From contig DVJK01000036.1 of assembly GCA_018716795.1 (NCBI GenBank), positions 1 to 30,830 on the forward strand: a DNA stretch of 30,830 bases, read 5' to 3'. Source of the stretch: Candidatus Scatomorpha merdipullorum. GTDB lineage: Bacteria; Bacillota; Clostridia; Oscillospirales; Oscillospiraceae. Position numbers and translations under genes: made by a program. Shown here in pieces: positions 29,016 to 30,830 of this stretch. The stretch's first letter is position 1, and each line of letters starts with the position of its first letter. The notes beneath the pieces are model-generated. The model was given only the letters and a program-made list of their open reading frames with translations, was not told the origin of the DNA and did no database searches.

Positions 29016-29044
29016 TTGCAATTTTCATCCCGCTGTGATAAAGT
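29016..29044 (+). promoter_or_regulatory. Promoter of the CLC-type gene
   Basis: TTGCAA (29016-29021), 17-bp spacer, TAAAGT (29039-29044). The leader is about 25 nt, with no fluoride riboswitch. Confidence 0.5.
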
Positions 29045-29073
29045 CATTACGTTTGAAAAAAGGGGTGAAATGC

Positions 29074-30327
29074 GTGAAAAAACCGGATTTTCCGGCCCGG
29101 GCGGCGCTGGCCTTTGTCAGGGCCTTTGTGAAATGGCTTGCGCTGGCGGCGGTGACGGGCGCGGCGGGCGGCCTCGCGGGCTCCGCGTTCTACCTCGCCG
29201 TGGCCTCGGCGACCGAGCTGCGCGCGGCGAGCCCCTGGCTGTTGTGGCTCCTGCCCGCGGCGGGCGCGGCGATTGCGCTGCTCTACCGCTTCACGAAGCT
29301 CGACGGCCTGGGCACGGACACGGTCATCGACGCCATACACGAGGGGCGGGGCATAAACATCCTGCTCGTGCCGGTGATTTTCGTCTCCACGGCGGCGACG
29401 CACCTCTTCGGCGGCAGCGCCGGGCGCGAGGGCGCGGCGCTCCAGATAGGCGGCGGCCTCGGCCAGAACATCGCGCGGCTCTTCCGCCTCGACGACAAGG
29501 ACACCCGCCTCGCCACGCTCTGCGGGATGAGCGCGCTCTTCTCCGCCCTCTTCGGAACCCCGCTGACGGCGACGATTTTCGCGCTCGAGGTCATCAGCGT
29601 GGGCGAGATTTATTACGCCGGCCTCGTGCCCTGCCTGGCCAGCTCGCTCGCGGCCTTCGGCCTGACGCGGCTTTTCGGCATAGCGCCGACGCGCTTTGAG
29701 GTCGCCGCGCCCGCGCTGACGGCGGATATGCTCTGGCGCGTGGCTCTGCTGGGCCTCGCCGCGGCGCTCATGAGCGTCATACTCTGCGAGACCATGCACC
29801 GAAGCGAGCGCGCGCTCAAAAGGCTCGTGCCGAACGGCGTCCTGCGCGCCGTCCTCGGCGGCTGCGCCGTCATTGCGCTTACATACATCGCCGGCACCAC
29901 GGACTATAACGGCGCGGGCGGCGAGGTCATCGCCGCGGCCATAGAGCGCGGGGAGGCCCGGCCCTGGGATTTCGCGCTCAAGCTCGTCTTCACCGCCGTC
30001 ACGCTCTCGAGCGGCTTCAAGGGCGGCGAGATGGTGCCCACGTTCTTCATAGGCGCAACGCTCGGCTGCGCGCTCGGCCCGCTGCTCGACATCCCGGCGG
30101 GCTTCGCCGCGGCCGCCGGCCTGGCGGCGCTGTTCTGCGGCGCGGTCAACTGCCCGGTCGCCTCGGTCATATTGGCCATAGAGCTCTTCGGCTCCGGCGG
30201 CGCGGTCTACTTCGCCGTCGCCATCGCCGTGGCCTACATGCTCTCCGGCTACTCCGGCCTCTACCGCAGCCAGAAGATAATCTACTCCAAGCTCAAGGCC
30301 GAGTATATAGACATCCACGCAAAATAA
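29074..30327 (+). CDS. Chloride channel (CLC) family anion transporter
   Basis: A 417-residue membrane protein with about ten hydrophobic segments. CLC marks are GSAGREGAALQIGG (the gating-glutamate motif, with Ala where many have Pro) and GGEMVPTFFIGATLG (the G-x-F/V-x-P motif). The usual GSGIP is replaced by GLGTDTVID. The GREG-[A/T] and HLFGGSAGREG context resembles the branch that includes fluoride-exporting CLC-F proteins, so fluoride/H+ exchange is possible, but chloride transport remains an equal option. The start is taken as GTG at 29074, because AAGGGG lies 8 nt upstream and the protein then begins with a short polar tail before helix 1. An upstream ATG in frame (28984) precedes the promoter. 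It is monocistronic. Confidence 0.88.
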   Translation: MKKPDFPARAALAFVRAFVKWLALAAVTGAAGGLAGSAFYLAVASATELRAASPWLLWLLPAAGAAIALLYRFTKLDGLGTDTVIDAIHEGRGINILLVPVIFVSTAATHLFGGSAGREGAALQIGGGLGQNIARLFRLDDKDTRLATLCGMSALFSALFGTPLTATIFALEVISVGEIYYAGLVPCLASSLAAFGLTRLFGIAPTRFEVAAPALTADMLWRVALLGLAAALMSVILCETMHRSERALKRLVPNGVLRAVLGGCAVIALTYIAGTTDYNGAGGEVIAAAIERGEARPWDFALKLVFTAVTLSSGFKGGEMVPTFFIGATLGCALGPLLDIPAGFAAAAGLAALFCGAVNCPVASVILAIELFGSGGAVYFAVAIAVAYMLSGYSGLYRSQKIIYSKLKAEYIDIHAK

Positions 30328-30356
30328 ACCGCCCGGCCGAAAACGGCCCCAACGGA

Positions 30357-30388
30357 AAAAAGGACCGGTCCGCAGACCGGTCCTTTTT
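30357..30388 (+). terminator. Intrinsic terminator after the CLC gene
   Basis: A 14-bp stem with GGACCGGTC arms around loop CGCA, A5 before and T5 after; nearly the same as the terminator at 6404-6435. Confidence 0.9.
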
Positions 30389-30440
30389 GCGCCCGCCCAC
30401 CGCGGGGCGACGGACAACGTCGACGCGCCGCCGCGCACTC

Positions 30441-30501
30441 GCCCTCGGCTCCCCTGAAAGGGGAGCTGTCGCGCCGCACTGCGGCGTGACTGAGGGGTTG
30501 G
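30441..30501 (+). repeat. Repeat module D, double hairpin
   Basis: GCTCCCCT gaa AGGGGAGC, then GTCGCGCCGC act GCGGCGTGAC: ten pairs including one G-T wobble, making it the best paired copy of the second hairpin. Confidence 0.8.
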
Positions 30502-30528
30502 TGCCGACGTGGGTGAGAGGCGGATACG

Positions 30529-30759
30529 CCGTAGGGGCGGGCTTCCACGCCCTCCCGGCGTCGGTGAACGGAAAACGTGGGTGCGCCCGTAAAAAAAGGT
30601 GCGCGGGCTGTGTCCGCGGGATATGATGCGTGTGGCGGTGGACGCGAGGCGGATGCACCGTGGGTGATGTGGGTGCGGTTGGTCACGCCGAACAGCCGCA
30701 CCCAACCCACCCCGGCAATCCCGCAACCACGGGGCGTCGAGGACGCCGCCCCTTACGGG
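30529..30759 (+). repeat. Composite repeat unit U4 (A-C-E-B)
   Basis: Module A at 30529-30566, C at about 30598-30622, E at 30625-30690, linker with CGGCAATCCC near 30713, B at 30731-30759. The order matches U1 (6447-6683) and the inverted U3 (7403-7641). Confidence 0.75.
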
Positions 30760-30830
30760 TAGCAGATAAACGTAGGTATCAGCATCGTGGGAAGCAGATG
30801 CGAAAAGGTAACCACCTCCGCCCATCCCTC

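Larger units (their letters stand above)
30390..30830. repeat. Second cluster of the shuffled hairpin repeats, running off the window
   Basis: No gene seen. Module D is at 30441-30501, followed by composite unit U4, with further diverged material to the window end. It begins right after a terminator, as at 6.4 kb. Confidence 0.8.

Noticed and set aside
28977..29073. Fluoride (crcB-type) riboswitch before the CLC gene
   Set aside because: No aptamer-like sequence is present, and the leader is only about 25 nt.
29047..30825. 592-codon minus-strand frame covering the CLC gene and the right repeat cluster
   Set aside because: Antisense to CLC and made partly of repeat sequence.

Overview
The window looks like a chromosomal segment of a GC-rich, anaerobic Gram-positive bacterium of the Clostridia, probably an Oscillospirales/Oscillospiraceae-type gut organism. 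This rests on strong AGGAGG-type ribosome binding sites, sigma-A promoters with 16-18 bp spacing, KtrAB, Xpt and YmdB/YhaO-YhaN-like genes, a fused NfnA-NfnB oxidoreductase, an M3 oligoendopeptidase and several TTG/GTG starts. The placement is an inference from gene families; there is no rRNA or marker gene to settle it. One oddity is heavy use of the ATA isoleucine codon despite the GC richness.

Layout. 1-491: non-coding, hairpin-rich repeat. 492-3152 (minus): M3 oligoendopeptidase, a small membrane protein and a YkvA-like protein, with the divergent xpt gene at 3343-3915. 4104-6389 (plus): fused NfnAB-type flavoprotein. 6390-8016: about 1.6 kb without genes, packed with shuffled hairpin repeats. 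8017-9039 (minus): FMN-dependent alpha-hydroxy-acid oxidizing enzyme. 9227-11861 (minus): MoxR-type AAA+ ATPase and VWA protein pair. 12108-15851 (plus): hypB, a large multi-cluster Fe-S/FAD oxidoreductase, then hypA. 15974-16050: tRNA-Arg(ACG), followed by about 400 bp of hairpin repeats. 16449-17435 (minus): D-2-hydroxyacid dehydrogenase. 17564-20085 (minus): ktrB, ktrA and a VanZ-like gene behind two related promoters. 20539-23493 (minus): MacB/FtsX-type ABC transporter fusion. 23683-24390 (minus): B3/4-domain protein. 24459-24851: MITE-like element with about 70-bp inverted ends. 24892-28627 (minus): ymdB-like, SbcD/YhaO-like and YhaN-like genes, all overlapping. 28759-28929 (plus): tiny YtxH-like protein. 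29074-30327 (plus): CLC-type anion transporter. 30390-30830: the same shuffled repeat family as 6.4-8.0 kb.

How the genes fit together. The clearest theme is redox and electron transfer: the NfnAB fusion links ferredoxin, NADH and NADPH pools; the hypB-oxidoreductase-hypA operon ties nickel-enzyme maturation to a second GltD-like flavoprotein; and lactate-type hydroxyacid enzymes appear as an FMN oxidase and an NAD dehydrogenase. Ion homeostasis is represented by KtrAB and CLC, and nucleic-acid processing by the YmdB/SbcD/YhaN operon. The least explained material is non-coding: at least three hairpin-based repeat families, two of which show base-pair-preserving substitutions between copies, suggesting that the folded form (RNA or single-stranded DNA) is what matters. 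No phage, CRISPR, plasmid or toxin genes were seen.
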